Positions 9,390 through 19,200 of a stretch of DNA of 64,000 nt are shown piece by piece. Each line of letters opens with the position of its first letter. Position 1 is the first letter of the stretch. The notes below the pieces were generated by a model. The model saw only the letters and a list, made by a program, of their open reading frames with translations. It was not told where the DNA came from and did no database searches. This stretch comes from Rhizobium sp. Leaf306. Its GTDB lineage: Bacteria > Pseudomonadota > Alphaproteobacteria > Rhizobiales > Rhizobiaceae. A program made the translations under genes and the position numbers. The stretch covers positions 529,044-593,043 of the forward strand of contig NZ_LMNX01000003.1 of assembly GCF_001423425.1 (NCBI RefSeq). Direction: 5' to 3'.

Positions 9390-11152
9390 GCGGCAAACTC
9401 CCGACCAGAGGAAACAACAGACAGGGTCGGCTTCATTGGCAAGAGATGTCCGTTCTCGAACCGCAATGTCGCGTCCATGCGGGAAGCGACTGTCATCGAA
9501 TGCGTGGCAATGATCATCGTCCGCCCTTGGGCGAACCCCTGGAGGCGATCGAGCACGGTCGCTTCCGTTTCGGGATCGAGATGCGCGGTCGGCTCGTCAA
9601 GCAGGATGATGGACGGATCGGTGAGATAGAGGCGGGCCAGGCCGACGCGATGCGCCTCGCCGCCCGACAGACCGAGACCGCCTTCTCCGATGCCGGTGGC
9701 AAGGCCGTCCGGAAGGCCATCGCTGAACGTCGTGACCAGGGCCAGATCGGCCGCGCGGCGGATCTCGTCGTCGCTGGCGCCGGGATGGGCAAGGCGGATA
9801 TTGTCGGCGATCGTGCCGTGAAAGAGATGCGGTTTCTGACTGACGAAGGTCAGCATCCGGCGGAGCTCGCGCTCATCGATGTCGTCAAGCCGGCGATTGC
9901 TGAACTCGATTGTGCCCTCAGTGCGCGCAAGCCTTGCCAGCACATTCAGCAGCGTCGACTTGCCGATGCCACTGCGGCCGACGAGAGCGATATGCTGGCC
10001 AGCCGGGATGGAAAGTCTGCTCGATGTGAGCAGAATGGAGCAACCGTCCGGCGTTTTGATGCTGAAATTGGTGGCGAGGATCGGGACCGCGGAGGAGACA
10101 AGCCGCACCGGTGCCGGAGGGATGATCACAGCCACGGGCATGGGAAGCTCGCCGAATTGCCGCACGATCTCTGCGACCGCCCCCTTGGCATGGGCGCGGT
10201 CGTGGTAATGTGCGGCGAGCGATCTAAGCGGAAGATAAACTTCCGGAGCCAGCAGCAGACAGAAAAGCCCGGATTGGAGCGACAACTGCGTACCCGGCAG
10301 GTCGACCATGCCGAGATAGCTGAGGCCGACGTAAAGTGCGACGCCGGCAACGCCGAGCGCTGCGAAGAATTCGAGCACCGCCGATGACAGGAACGCGATG
10401 CGCAGCACGCGCAGCGTCCGCCGGCGAAGCTGGTCTGTCGCTTCGTGCATGGCTCCAGCCTCGATCTCCATTCGTCCGAACAGCTTCAGCGTGAGGAGAC
10501 CACCGAGACGATCGGCAAAATACTCCGACAGCCGCGACAGCGCATTGGCCTGTGCATCGCTCGCGGCCTGCGCCCCGAAGCCGACCAGCGCCATGAACAG
10601 CGGGATCATCGGCGCAGTGAACAAGAACAACAACCCGACCACCCAGTCGAACGGCATCACTGCTGCAGCAAAGACGATGGGGAGCAATGCGGCCTGAATA
10701 GTTGCGGGCAGGAACCGCGAAAAGAAGCCGTCCAACGCCTCGACCTGATCGACGACCGTGCTGGCAAGCGCGCCGGACGACCGGTCTTGTCTCCAGTCTG
10801 GACGGGGGGCAAGCAGCCGTGTGGTCAGGCTGTCGCGCACCGTTCGCTTGATCTTTTCGGCGGCGAACGATCCCGCCCACTCGGCAGCAAAGGCAAGCAC
10901 GATCCGGAGCGCAAGGAGGGAGGCGAAACCGAAGATCTGCGGCCAGAGCTGGTCTAAGGGAACGCCATCCTCGATCGCCCGGCCAAGCACCTGCGACAAA
11001 AGCAGCACCTGCCCGATCAGCAGCAGGCCGGAGAGTATAGGGAGTGCGACCGCGATGCCGAGGGCGATGCCGCCGTGTCGGCGCAGGGCGGAAAGCGCTT
11101 TCCGGTCGCCGCCATCTTCACCCATTTCCTGCTCGTCTGTGCTTGTGGTCAT
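9386..11152 (-). CDS. cydD: Heterodimeric thiol ABC exporter, subunit CydD
   Basis: A 588-residue half-transporter with a membrane domain and an ATPase domain (Walker A GRSGIGKST, signature LSGGEAHRV, Walker B IILLDEPTAHLD). I prefer the ATG at 11152 (MTTSTDEQ) to a GTG at 11164, because a TAGATA -10 box at 11185-11190 would place transcription start near 11178, leaving almost no leader for the GTG. The first gene of cydDC, divergent from cydABX, with an FNR box 61 bp upstream of the start. Confidence 0.93.
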   Translation of the reverse strand: MTTSTDEQEMGEDGGDRKALSALRRHGGIALGIAVALPILSGLLLIGQVLLLSQVLGRAIEDGVPLDQLWPQIFGFASLLALRIVLAFAAEWAGSFAAEKIKRTVRDSLTTRLLAPRPDWRQDRSSGALASTVVDQVEALDGFFSRFLPATIQAALLPIVFAAAVMPFDWVVGLLFLFTAPMIPLFMALVGFGAQAASDAQANALSRLSEYFADRLGGLLTLKLFGRMEIEAGAMHEATDQLRRRTLRVLRIAFLSSAVLEFFAALGVAGVALYVGLSYLGMVDLPGTQLSLQSGLFCLLLAPEVYLPLRSLAAHYHDRAHAKGAVAEIVRQFGELPMPVAVIIPPAPVRLVSSAVPILATNFSIKTPDGCSILLTSSRLSIPAGQHIALVGRSGIGKSTLLNVLARLARTEGTIEFSNRRLDDIDERELRRMLTFVSQKPHLFHGTIADNIRLAHPGASDDEIRRAADLALVTTFSDGLPDGLATGIGEGGLGLSGGEAHRVGLARLYLTDPSIILLDEPTAHLDPETEATVLDRLQGFAQGRTMIIATHSMTVASRMDATLRFENGHLLPMKPTLSVVSSGREFAA

Positions 11153-11212
11153 CGGTTTCCGCACTGCCCTGATCGTCGTGGGACTATCTAATCCGGCATG
11201 CAGGAGGGCTCA

Positions 11213-11226
11213 TTGATTGCAATCAA
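11213..11226. promoter_or_regulatory. FNR/FixK box between cydDC and cydABX
   Basis: TTGATTGCAATCAA is a perfect match to the FNR consensus TTGAT-N4-ATCAA. It is centred at 11219.5. A class II start (centre at -41.5) on the minus strand falls at 11178 with TAGATA exactly in the -10 position (11185-11190). On the plus strand it falls near 11261, with GATTAT at 11247-11252 as a weaker -10. One box could therefore activate both operons under low oxygen. A second palindrome (GCACGGG-G-CCCGTGC, 11228-11242) follows directly. Confidence 0.85.
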
Positions 11227-11309
11227 TGCACGGGGCCCGTGCGGTGGATTATGCCGCTTTCAGACCGGGGATTTCGAACCGGAAAACCTGAAAATAGGCG
11301 GGTAGACAC

Positions 11310-12893
11310 ATGATCGACTTTACGGTTGTCGACCTTTCGCGACTGCAGTTCGCGGCGACGGCAATGTACCACTTCCTCTTTGTTCCGCTGACCTTGGGGC
11401 TGTCGTTTCTGATGGCCATCATGGAAAGCGTCTATGTGATGACCGGGCGCGAAATCTGGCGGCGCATGACGCTCTTCTGGGGCACGCTGTTCGGCATCAA
11501 CTTTGCGCTGGGCGTCGCAACCGGCATCGTCATGGAGTTCCAGTTCGGCATGAACTGGAGCTATTACAGCCACTATGTCGGCGATATCTTCGGGGCGCCC
11601 CTGGCGATCGAGGGCCTGATGGCGTTCTTCCTGGAAGCCACGTTTATCGGCATCTTCTTCTTTGGCTGGGACAGGCTTTCCAAAGTCGGCCATCTGGCCG
11701 TGACCTGGCTCGTGGCGCTCGGCGCCAACTTCTCGGCCCTGTGGATCCTGATCGCCAACGGCTGGATGCAGAACCCCGTCGGCTCGACCTTCAATCCCGA
11801 TACCATGCGCATGGAAATCACCGATTTCGCCGCTGTCATCTTTAATCCCGTGGCGCAGGCAAAGTTCGTCCACACGGTCAGCGCCGGCTATGTCACCGGC
11901 TCCATGTTCGTCATGGCGATCAGCGCCTGGTTCCTGCTGCGGGGACGCCATCTGGATCTAGCCAAGCGGTCGATGGCGGTCGCTGCGAGCTTCGGCCTCG
12001 CCTCGGCTCTTTCCGTCGTCGTCCTTGGTGACGAGAGCGGCTATGTCGCGACCGAGCACCAGCAGATGAAGATCGCTGCGATGGAAAGCATGTGGGAAAC
12101 AGAACCGGCCCCTGCCGGCCTCAATGTCTTTGCAATCCCGGGCGTCCGCGAGAACAGCTATGAGGTGAAAATCCCTTACGTCCTTGGCCTCATCACCACG
12201 CGATCACTCTCCACCGAGGTTCCCGGCATTCTTCCCTTGGTCGGGCGTGCGGAAGTCCGCATCCGCAACGGCATGACCGCCTATGCGGCGCTGGACCAGA
12301 TTCGTGCCGATCGCAACAATGCCGCTGCCCGCCAGACCTTTGCCGATACGTGGCGTGACCTCGGTTACGCACTCCTGTTGAAGCGTTACGTCGATGACGT
12401 GCCGGCGGCGACCGACGAGCAGATCGAAAAGGCCGCCTGGGATACCGTGCCGGACGTGCCGACGCTGTTCTGGAGCTTCCGGTTCATGGTCGCGATCGGC
12501 CTCTACCTGATCGTCTTCTTCGCGGTGGCTTTCTATCTGGCCTCCCGCCACAGGCTTGGTGAAAACCGCGTGCTTCTGTGGATCGCCCTGTTCAGCCTGC
12601 CGCTGCCATGGGTTGCCATCGAATTCGGCTGGCTCGTTGCCGAATACGGGCGTCAGCCCTGGGTGGTCGAGGGAGTGCTGCCGACCTTTTATGCCGCGTC
12701 GGGCCTAACCCTCGTGGATCTGGCGATCAGCCTCGGCTTCTTCCTCACGGTCTACACGACGCTTGCCGTCATCATGGTTCTGCTGATGCTCAAAATCATC
12801 AAGGCAGGTCCGAGCGAAAGAAACGTGCTGATCGACGGCATTCGCGGATCGGCAGTGGTTCCCGAACGCGCCGCCGCTGCGCCGCAACGCTGA
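11310..12893 (+). CDS. cydA: Cytochrome bd ubiquinol oxidase subunit I
   Basis: 527 residues, close to the E. coli length. The N-terminal MYHFLFVPLTLG segment contains the haem-ligand His (residue 21, E. coli H19). A second His lies in KFVHTVSAGYVTGS, and the quinol-oxidase motif GRQPW is near residue 450. The protein is an inner-membrane quinol oxidase with high oxygen affinity that does not pump protons. It is first in cydA-cydB-cydX-hemN, about 85 bp after the FNR box. Confidence 0.97.
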   Translation: MIDFTVVDLSRLQFAATAMYHFLFVPLTLGLSFLMAIMESVYVMTGREIWRRMTLFWGTLFGINFALGVATGIVMEFQFGMNWSYYSHYVGDIFGAPLAIEGLMAFFLEATFIGIFFFGWDRLSKVGHLAVTWLVALGANFSALWILIANGWMQNPVGSTFNPDTMRMEITDFAAVIFNPVAQAKFVHTVSAGYVTGSMFVMAISAWFLLRGRHLDLAKRSMAVAASFGLASALSVVVLGDESGYVATEHQQMKIAAMESMWETEPAPAGLNVFAIPGVRENSYEVKIPYVLGLITTRSLSTEVPGILPLVGRAEVRIRNGMTAYAALDQIRADRNNAAARQTFADTWRDLGYALLLKRYVDDVPAATDEQIEKAAWDTVPDVPTLFWSFRFMVAIGLYLIVFFAVAFYLASRHRLGENRVLLWIALFSLPLPWVAIEFGWLVAEYGRQPWVVEGVLPTFYAASGLTLVDLAISLGFFLTVYTTLAVIMVLLMLKIIKAGPSERNVLIDGIRGSAVVPERAAAAPQR

Positions 12894-12917
12894 CCCTCTC
12901 ATTCGAAAGCAAGGTCC

Positions 12918-14066
12918 ATGTCCCATTTACCTCTCGATTATGAAACATTGCGGATCATCTGGTGGTTGCTGCTCGGCGTCCTCCTGATCGGCTTTGCCAT
13001 CGCCGACGGCTACGATCTCGGCGTTGGCGCCCTCCTGCCATTTGCGGCCAAGACGGACGAGGAGCGGCGCATCCTGCTCAACCTGATTGGGCCGACCTGG
13101 GAAGGGAACCAGGTCTGGCTCGTTCTGGGCGGCGGCGCCATCTTTGCCGCTTGGCCGGCGCTCTACGCGGCTTCTTTCTCCGGCTTCTACCTTGCCATGA
13201 TCGCCATCCTGCTGGCCCTCATCCTCCGGCCGGTCGGTTTCAAGTTCCGCGGCAAGGTCAAGGATCCGCGCTGGAGAAGCACCTGGGACTGGGCGCTGTT
13301 CATCGGCGGTTTCGTGCCGGCGCTGATCTTCGGTGTAGCGGTCGGTAACGTGCTGCTCGGTGTGCCCTTTGGCCTCGACGGTACGATGAGGGCCCATTAT
13401 GACGGCAATTTCTTCGGGCTTCTTCGTCCCTTTGCCCTGGTCGCGGGCCTCAGCAGCCTGTCGATGCTGGTCATGCACGGGGCTGTCGTCATCGCCATGC
13501 GCTGCGCCGGACCGGTCGCCGAACGTGCAACGCGCTTTGGCCGGATGGCGGCCGCAGCCACCGTTGCTCTCTTCGCGCTCGCCGGCTTGTGGGTCGCCTT
13601 CGGTATGGACGGCTATGTCGTCACCAGTGTTCAGGAAGCTGCCGGTCCATCCAATCCGCTGGCGAAAACCGTCGTCACGCAGGCTGGAGCATGGCTGAGC
13701 AACTACCATACATATCCCTGGATGATCACCGCGCCGGTTCTCGGCTTCGCCGGGTCGCTCGTCGCCTTGGCAGGACTCAGCAGCCGCCGGTTCAAGATCG
13801 CACTCGCTGGATCGAGCCTTGCCATCTTCGGCATCATTTCGACCGCAGGCCTGTCGCTCTTCCCCTTCCTGCTGCCGTCGTCGATCGATCCGGCTGTGAG
13901 CCTTACGGTCTGGGACGCGTCATCCAGCCACCTGACCCTGTTCATCATGCTGCTGGCGACGGTCGTCTTCCTGCCGCTCATCCTGGCCTACACGGCCTGG
14001 GTCTACCACGTCATGCGCGGTCCGGTGAACGCAGCCTCGATCGGTCGCAACCCGAACGCTTACTGA
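12918..14066 (+). CDS. cydB: Cytochrome bd ubiquinol oxidase subunit II
   Basis: The 382-residue membrane protein has the typical opening (IIWWLLLGVLLIGFAIADGYDLGVG) with the conserved Asp-Gly-Asp region, and the GPTWEGNQVWLVLGGGAIFAAWP segment of CydB proteins. It pairs with CydA in the inner membrane. The gene starts 24 bp after cydA and is followed 12 bp later by cydX. Confidence 0.97.
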   Translation: MSHLPLDYETLRIIWWLLLGVLLIGFAIADGYDLGVGALLPFAAKTDEERRILLNLIGPTWEGNQVWLVLGGGAIFAAWPALYAASFSGFYLAMIAILLALILRPVGFKFRGKVKDPRWRSTWDWALFIGGFVPALIFGVAVGNVLLGVPFGLDGTMRAHYDGNFFGLLRPFALVAGLSSLSMLVMHGAVVIAMRCAGPVAERATRFGRMAAAATVALFALAGLWVAFGMDGYVVTSVQEAAGPSNPLAKTVVTQAGAWLSNYHTYPWMITAPVLGFAGSLVALAGLSSRRFKIALAGSSLAIFGIISTAGLSLFPFLLPSSIDPAVSLTVWDASSSHLTLFIMLLATVVFLPLILAYTAWVYHVMRGPVNAASIGRNPNAY

Positions 14067-14078
14067 AGGAGATCATTT

Positions 14079-14237
14079 ATGTGGTATTTTTCCTGGATCC
14101 TCGGCGTCGGTCTTGCCTGCGTCTTTGCCATCCTCAACGCCATGTGGTTCGAGATGAAGGAAGACCGGCGCCTCTCGGCGCTTCCGGACCCCTCAAACAA
14201 GCCAAAACGCAGCTCCGTCGGAGATCCGGCCGCATGA
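14079..14237 (+). CDS. cydX: Small cytochrome bd subunit CydX
   Basis: This 52-residue protein begins MWYFSWILGVGLACVFAIL and continues NAMWFEMKED. That is the CydX hallmark: Trp-Tyr-x-x-W near the N-terminus, a single membrane helix and a downstream N-x-x-W-x-E. A GAAGGAG ribosome site precedes it. The C-terminal tail (about residues 30-52) is longer than in E. coli CydX (37 residues). The stop overlaps the hemN start (ATGA), so the two are translationally coupled. Confidence 0.92.
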   Translation: MWYFSWILGVGLACVFAILNAMWFEMKEDRRLSALPDPSNKPKRSSVGDPAA

Positions 14238-15565
14238 AACCGGATATGGTCGAGCGTCTCGCGGAAATGCCGGTTCCACGATACACATCCTACCCGACCG
14301 CCGCGGATTTCAGCGAGGCGGTGGGGCCCAAGGAACAGGCCGCCTGGCTCGGCCAACTTGATCCGGCCGAACCGGTCTCTGTCTATCTGCACGTTCCCTA
14401 TTGCCGGCAGCTTTGCCACTATTGCGGTTGCCATGCCAAGGCGGTTCGGAAGGCCGAGCCGGTCGAGGACTACCGGACCACGCTGGAGGCAGAGATCGCG
14501 CTGGTTGCCGCTCACCTGCCAGCCCGGCTGAAGATCGGCCGCATCGCCTGGGGCGGCGGCACGCCCTCCATTCTGGGCGAGGCAGGCTTGAGCTCCGTTC
14601 TCGGTATGCTCAAGAAGCATTTCGACCTGGAAGACGACTACGAGCATTCGATCGAACTCGACCCGCGGATGCTCGGGCGCGATCTTTGCCAAGCGCTCGG
14701 CCTGCTCGGGATCAACCGCGCCAGCCTCGGCGTCCAGGATCTCGACACCGTTGTGCAACAGGCGATCGGGCGGGAGCAGCCGGAAGAAAAGGTGGCCGCC
14801 GCCGTACGCGACCTGCGCGACGCCGGCATTTCACGCATCAATTTCGATTTGATCTATGGTCTGCCGAACCAAACCCAGGAAAGCTTGCTGACGACCTGCC
14901 GTTCCGTCGTGGACCTTAATCCGGATCGCATCGCCTTTTATGGATACGCCCATCTTCCATCACGAAGGGCCAACCAGCGCCTGATCGATAGTGCATCGCT
15001 TCCTGGACCCATCGAGCGTTTGCAGCAGGCAAGCGCGATCGCGTCTTTCTTCATCCGCGCGGGCTATCAGGCGATCGGCATCGATCATTTTGCCAAGCCT
15101 TCCGATCGATTGGCGGCTGCCGCAAGAGAAGGTCGGCTCTACCGCAATTTCCAAGGCTACACGGACGACGATCGCCCGACCCTGCTAGGGTTCGGGTGCT
15201 CTTCCATCTCGCGGCTCCCCGGTGGCTACACGCAGTCCGAATCCGGTATCGAGGCTTACAAACGCCATATCGCGGAGGGGTCTCTACCCACGCGACGCGG
15301 CCACGCCTTTGTCGAGGACGATCATGAACGCGCGACAATCATCGAACGCCTGATGTGCGATTTCTCCGTCGATCTGGGACAGAATGCCGCCGGTTATGCC
15401 GACGAACTGGCCTTGCTGCGACCGTTCGCTCTGAGCGGTCTGTTGACGGTGCGGGCGAACCGCATCTCGATGACGGCAAAGGGGAGACCCTATGTTCGCA
15501 CTGTTTCGGCGATCTTTGACCGGTTCAGAAGCCAGGGGCAAAATCTGTTCAGCCCGAGCGTATGA
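14234..15565 (+). CDS. hemN: Oxygen-independent coproporphyrinogen III dehydrogenase (radical SAM)
   Basis: 443 residues from the ATG at 14234, which overlaps the cydX stop. The radical SAM cluster motif C-x3-C-x2-C is visible (YCRQLCHYCGC, about residues 57-67), followed by the HemN GGGTPS motif. The early PRYTSYPTA segment also fits HemN. The enzyme makes protoporphyrinogen IX without oxygen, so co-transcription with the haem-rich bd oxidase under FNR control makes sense. The frame is open well upstream of 14234, but that part overlaps cydB and is not real. Confidence 0.94.
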   Translation: MKPDMVERLAEMPVPRYTSYPTAADFSEAVGPKEQAAWLGQLDPAEPVSVYLHVPYCRQLCHYCGCHAKAVRKAEPVEDYRTTLEAEIALVAAHLPARLKIGRIAWGGGTPSILGEAGLSSVLGMLKKHFDLEDDYEHSIELDPRMLGRDLCQALGLLGINRASLGVQDLDTVVQQAIGREQPEEKVAAAVRDLRDAGISRINFDLIYGLPNQTQESLLTTCRSVVDLNPDRIAFYGYAHLPSRRANQRLIDSASLPGPIERLQQASAIASFFIRAGYQAIGIDHFAKPSDRLAAAAREGRLYRNFQGYTDDDRPTLLGFGCSSISRLPGGYTQSESGIEAYKRHIAEGSLPTRRGHAFVEDDHERATIIERLMCDFSVDLGQNAAGYADELALLRPFALSGLLTVRANRISMTAKGRPYVRTVSAIFDRFRSQGQNLFSPSV

Positions 15566-15588
15566 ACGTCACCACTGAACGTCATCAC
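15563..15588. repeat. Tandem 13-bp duplication at the hemN stop
   Basis: TGAACGTCACCAC (15563-15575) is followed directly by TGAACGTCATCAC (15576-15588), differing at one base. The first copy starts with the hemN stop codon. The repeat lies just upstream of the flavin-binding protein gene; function unknown, perhaps a replication slippage or a regulator site. Confidence 0.6.
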
Positions 15589-15654
15589 TGACATAATGAA
15601 TTTGAGAATTCCGCTTGAGGAGCGGAAAGCGCGCCCTCACGAAAGGCAGACGGG

Positions 15655-16134
15655 ATGAACATAAGAGAACTTGATTATCAGGAGTGCATGGCATTTCTTT
15701 CAAAAACCCGGATGGGGAGATTGTCCTGCGTCTTCGAAGGCCGCCCGTACACGGTTCCGATTTCTTTCATCATTGAGGACGACTGGTTCTACAGCTTCTC
15801 GCTCGAGGGCAAGAAGATCTCGTGGATGCGCGAGAATAACTCCGTCTGCATTCTGGCAGACGAAATCTCCAGTCCGCAACAATGGCGGACCGTTATCGCG
15901 AATGGGCAGTTCAAGGAATTCGATCAGACTGCCGAATGGGCGAAGTATGCGCGTGCATGGTCTCTTCTGCAGTCCAGCAACGCAACCTATTGGTTGCCTG
16001 GAGGACTGAAAACAGCAGCGGCCGGGGTGCAAAACAAACCCGTCTACTATGGAATTCGGATCGAAAGCGTCTCGGGGAGAGAGGCCTATCTCCCGACCGA
16101 AACCGGACGTGTGTCCGGCATGCATCCGCATTGA
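15655..16134 (+). CDS. Pyridoxamine 5'-phosphate oxidase-fold flavin-binding protein
   Basis: 159 residues. The sequence opens with MNIRELDYQECMAFL..TRMGRLSC, then RPYTVPISFIIEDDWFYSFSLEGKKISWMRENNSVCI, the split-barrel FMN-binding pattern of PPOX-like and NimA-like proteins. An AAAGG site precedes the start. It lies after hemN, possibly in the low-oxygen operon or with its own promoter in the 89-bp gap. Likely an FMN- or haem-dependent reductase of unknown substrate; it is not the biosynthetic PdxH, which is longer. Confidence 0.8.
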   Translation: MNIRELDYQECMAFLSKTRMGRLSCVFEGRPYTVPISFIIEDDWFYSFSLEGKKISWMRENNSVCILADEISSPQQWRTVIANGQFKEFDQTAEWAKYARAWSLLQSSNATYWLPGGLKTAAAGVQNKPVYYGIRIESVSGREAYLPTETGRVSGMHPH

Positions 16135-16141
16135 TGCGCAC

Positions 16142-16177
16142 GGTGTCGCCCGGTTCACGCGCCAGCCGGGCGACACC
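16142..16177. terminator. Hairpin between convergent genes
   Basis: A perfect 12-bp stem (GGTGTCGCCCGG at 16142-16153 pairing with 16166-16177) with a 12-nt loop lies between the flavin-protein stop (16134) and the efflux permease stop (16219). It could end transcription from both sides; there is no clear T-run. Confidence 0.55.
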
Positions 16178-16218
16178 AAAGCCGTACGGCTTCGGCTGCC
16201 GCCAGACTTATACGCGCG

Positions 16219-19200
16219 CTACTCTGCGGGGTGCTGCTTGCGCGTGTGGAACCGCGCTTTCAGCCAGACCAACAGATCATCCAGGAATGTGAACACGACC
16301 GGGATGACCAGCAAGCTCAGGAAGGTTGAGGTGATGAGGCCGCCGATCACCACGATGCCCATCGGCTGGCGGAAGCTTGAATCGCCGGATACGAGGCTGA
16401 GGGCGGCGGGCAGCATGCCGCCCGCCATGGCGATCGTCGTCATCACGATCGGCCGCGCCCGCTTGTGGCAGGCATCCACCAGCGCGTCATAGCGTGACAT
16501 ACCGGCGCGCCGCGCCTCGATCGCGTATTCGACGAGCAGGATCGAGTTTTTCGACACGATGCCCATCAGAAGCAGCAGGCCGATGACCGCAGGCATCGAG
16601 AAGCTTGTTCCCGTCAGCACCAGTGGCAAGAGCGCGCCGCCGAGAGCCAGCGGCAAGGCCATCAGGATCGTGACCGGCTGCAGGAAGTCATGGAAAAGCA
16701 GGACCAGCACCGCGTAGACGCAGAAGATGCCGATCGCCATCGCCAATCCGAAACTGCTGAACAGCTCGCTCTGGCGCTTCAACTCTCCCTGCTCGACGAA
16801 TTTCACGCCCTGCGGCAGGTTCTTGTAGCCGGGAAGCTGCGCTGCCTCGTTCGTCACTTCCGAAAGGCTCCGGCCGTTGAGCTCGATCGTGAGCGAGACG
16901 TTGCGCGACCGGTCGAGCCGGTCGATCTGGCTGGGGCTGGAGCCTAGCGATATGTCGGCGATGGCGCCGAGCGCGACATTGCCGTCCTTGCCCTCGACCG
17001 GGATGAGCGACAGCGCATCCAGCGATTGCCGGCTCGCCGTGTCGAGCATGACCCGGATGGGGACCTGGCGTTCCGGCAGGTTGAGCTTCGACAGGGCCGC
17101 ATCATAGGCGCCGGCCGTTGCGACCCGGATCGCCTCGGCGATTGCCTTCGAGGTTACACCCAGAGACGCGGCTTCCGCGAGGTCCGGCCGAATGGAGATC
17201 TCCGGCGATTGGGTTGCTGCCGAGGAAATCACGTTGCCGATGCCGGGCAGCGTGCGCAGATCGGACTCAAGGCTGGCGGCGGCCTTCTCCAGAAGTTCGG
17301 AATCGTCGCCGGCCAGCGTCAGCGCCAGCTGCGTGCCATTGCCGCCGGATCCGATCTCGAGACGGACGCCCGGCATGACTTCCAACGCCTTGCGCAAATC
17401 CGCTTCGATCTGAGATTGCTTGACGTCACGGTCGTCGATCGACGTGAGGTTGACGACGAGCGTCGCACTGTTGGTGCTGGCATTCGAGGTGCTGTTCATC
17501 CCGCCTGTGGAGGCCGTGCCCGTTGCCTGGAAAACCGAGGTGACGTGGTCGACGCCGGCAATGACCGCGGACGCCTTTCGCGCCGCTTCGTCGGTCGATT
17601 CAATGGTCGAGCTTGGAGGCGTCGTGATCGTGACCTGGGTCTGGCTGCTATCGGAAGCCGGAAAGAACCCGGTCGACAGATGGCTGAGCAGCAGGATCGT
17701 GAAGGCCAGAAAGCCGACCGTGCCGAGGACCGGTATCCAGCGCCGACGAAGCGCGCCTTTGACGGCCCAGAGGTAGGACCGCATCAGGCGACCGTCGCCT
17801 TCGTGTATCTTGCCGCTCGGCTTCATGATGTAGGCCGCCATCATCGGCGTCACCAGACGCGCGACGAGAAGCGAGGCGAGGACGGCGACGGAGGCCGTGA
17901 TGCCGAACTGCTTGAAGATGATGCCGGGAATACCGCCCATAAAGGCTGTCGGCAGGAACACGGCGACCAGGGTGAAGGTGGTGGCGATCACGGCGAGGCC
18001 GATCTCATCGGCCGCTTCCATGGCTGCATCCATGGGGCTTTTCCCCATGTTGAGATGTCGCTCGATATTCTCGATCTCGACGATCGCATCGTCGACCAGG
18101 ATCCCGACCACAAGAGACAGCGCCAGAAGCGTGATCGTGTTCAGTGTATAGTCGAGGAGATACATCACGAGGAACGTCGGGATGATCGACAAGGGCAAGG
18201 CAACAGCGGCCAAAAGCGTCGCCCGCCAGTCACGCAGAAAGAGCCAGACCACGAAGATCGCGATCAACGCGCCCTCATAGACCATATGCATTGACGATTC
18301 GTAGTTCTGCTCGATCGGGACGATCGTGTTGTAGGCCTCTTCGATCGTCACTTGCGGATTTTCCGCCGCGAACGACTTCATCTGTTCGCGGATACTGTCC
18401 GTGACGGCGACGTCCGAGTAGCCCTTGGACCGCTTGATCTGCGCGGCAATGACCGGCTTGCCGTTGATATAGGCAAGCGAGCTGAGATCGCTGTGGGAAT
18501 CGGTGACCGTGCCGAGTTCGTCTAGCCGAACCCAGTTTCCCGCCGGCAATGGTATCGGCAGTGCGCGGAGCTGTTCAACGCTGCCGACGGCCGCCAGCGT
18601 TCGGACAGACTGGCTTTCGCCGCCGATCCGCCCCTTGCCGCCCGACAGGTCAGACTGCACTGAATCGAGCTGCCCGTTGACGTCGTTTGCAGACAGACCG
18701 AGGCCATCGAGCAGATTGGCGTTGAGTTCGACGCGGACCTCGCGGTCGACGCCACCCAGGCGACCGACTTCGCCGACGCCTTCGACAGCCATCAGGGCGC
18801 GCGACATGTTGTTGTCGATGAACCAGGAGAGTTCGGCCGCATCCAGCGTGTCTGACCGCACCACATAGGTGATCAGCGGCGACGCGTTCAGCGACTGTTT
18901 GGAAACCGTCGGTGCGTTCATTTCTTCCGGCAGGTCGTCCTGCGCCTGATCGACGGCGCTCTTTACCTCGTCGAGTGCCTCTTGCGTGTTCTTTCCAACT
19001 TCGAAGGCGACGGAAATGCTGACGGAGCCATCGGTAACCGTCGTGGTCACGGAATCGAGCCGCGTCAGTCCCGTCAGTTCGTCTTCGATCTTGCGGGCGA
19101 CCTCGGTCTCAAGCTGTGAGGCTGCGGCCCCGTCGAGCGACGCACTGATCTCGATCGTCGGAAGATCCATGTCGGGAAAGTTCTGGATGTCGAGACGGTT

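Noticed and set aside
13589..14233. Upstream extension of the hemN frame
   Set aside because: It overlaps cydB and cydX in another frame. HemN similarity starts at 14234, where the ATGA overlap and the family start agree.
17026..18294. Plus-strand open frame of 422 codons opposite the RND permease
   Set aside because: Antisense of a transmembrane protein gives charged, Arg/Asp-rich sequence of this type; no start or family support.
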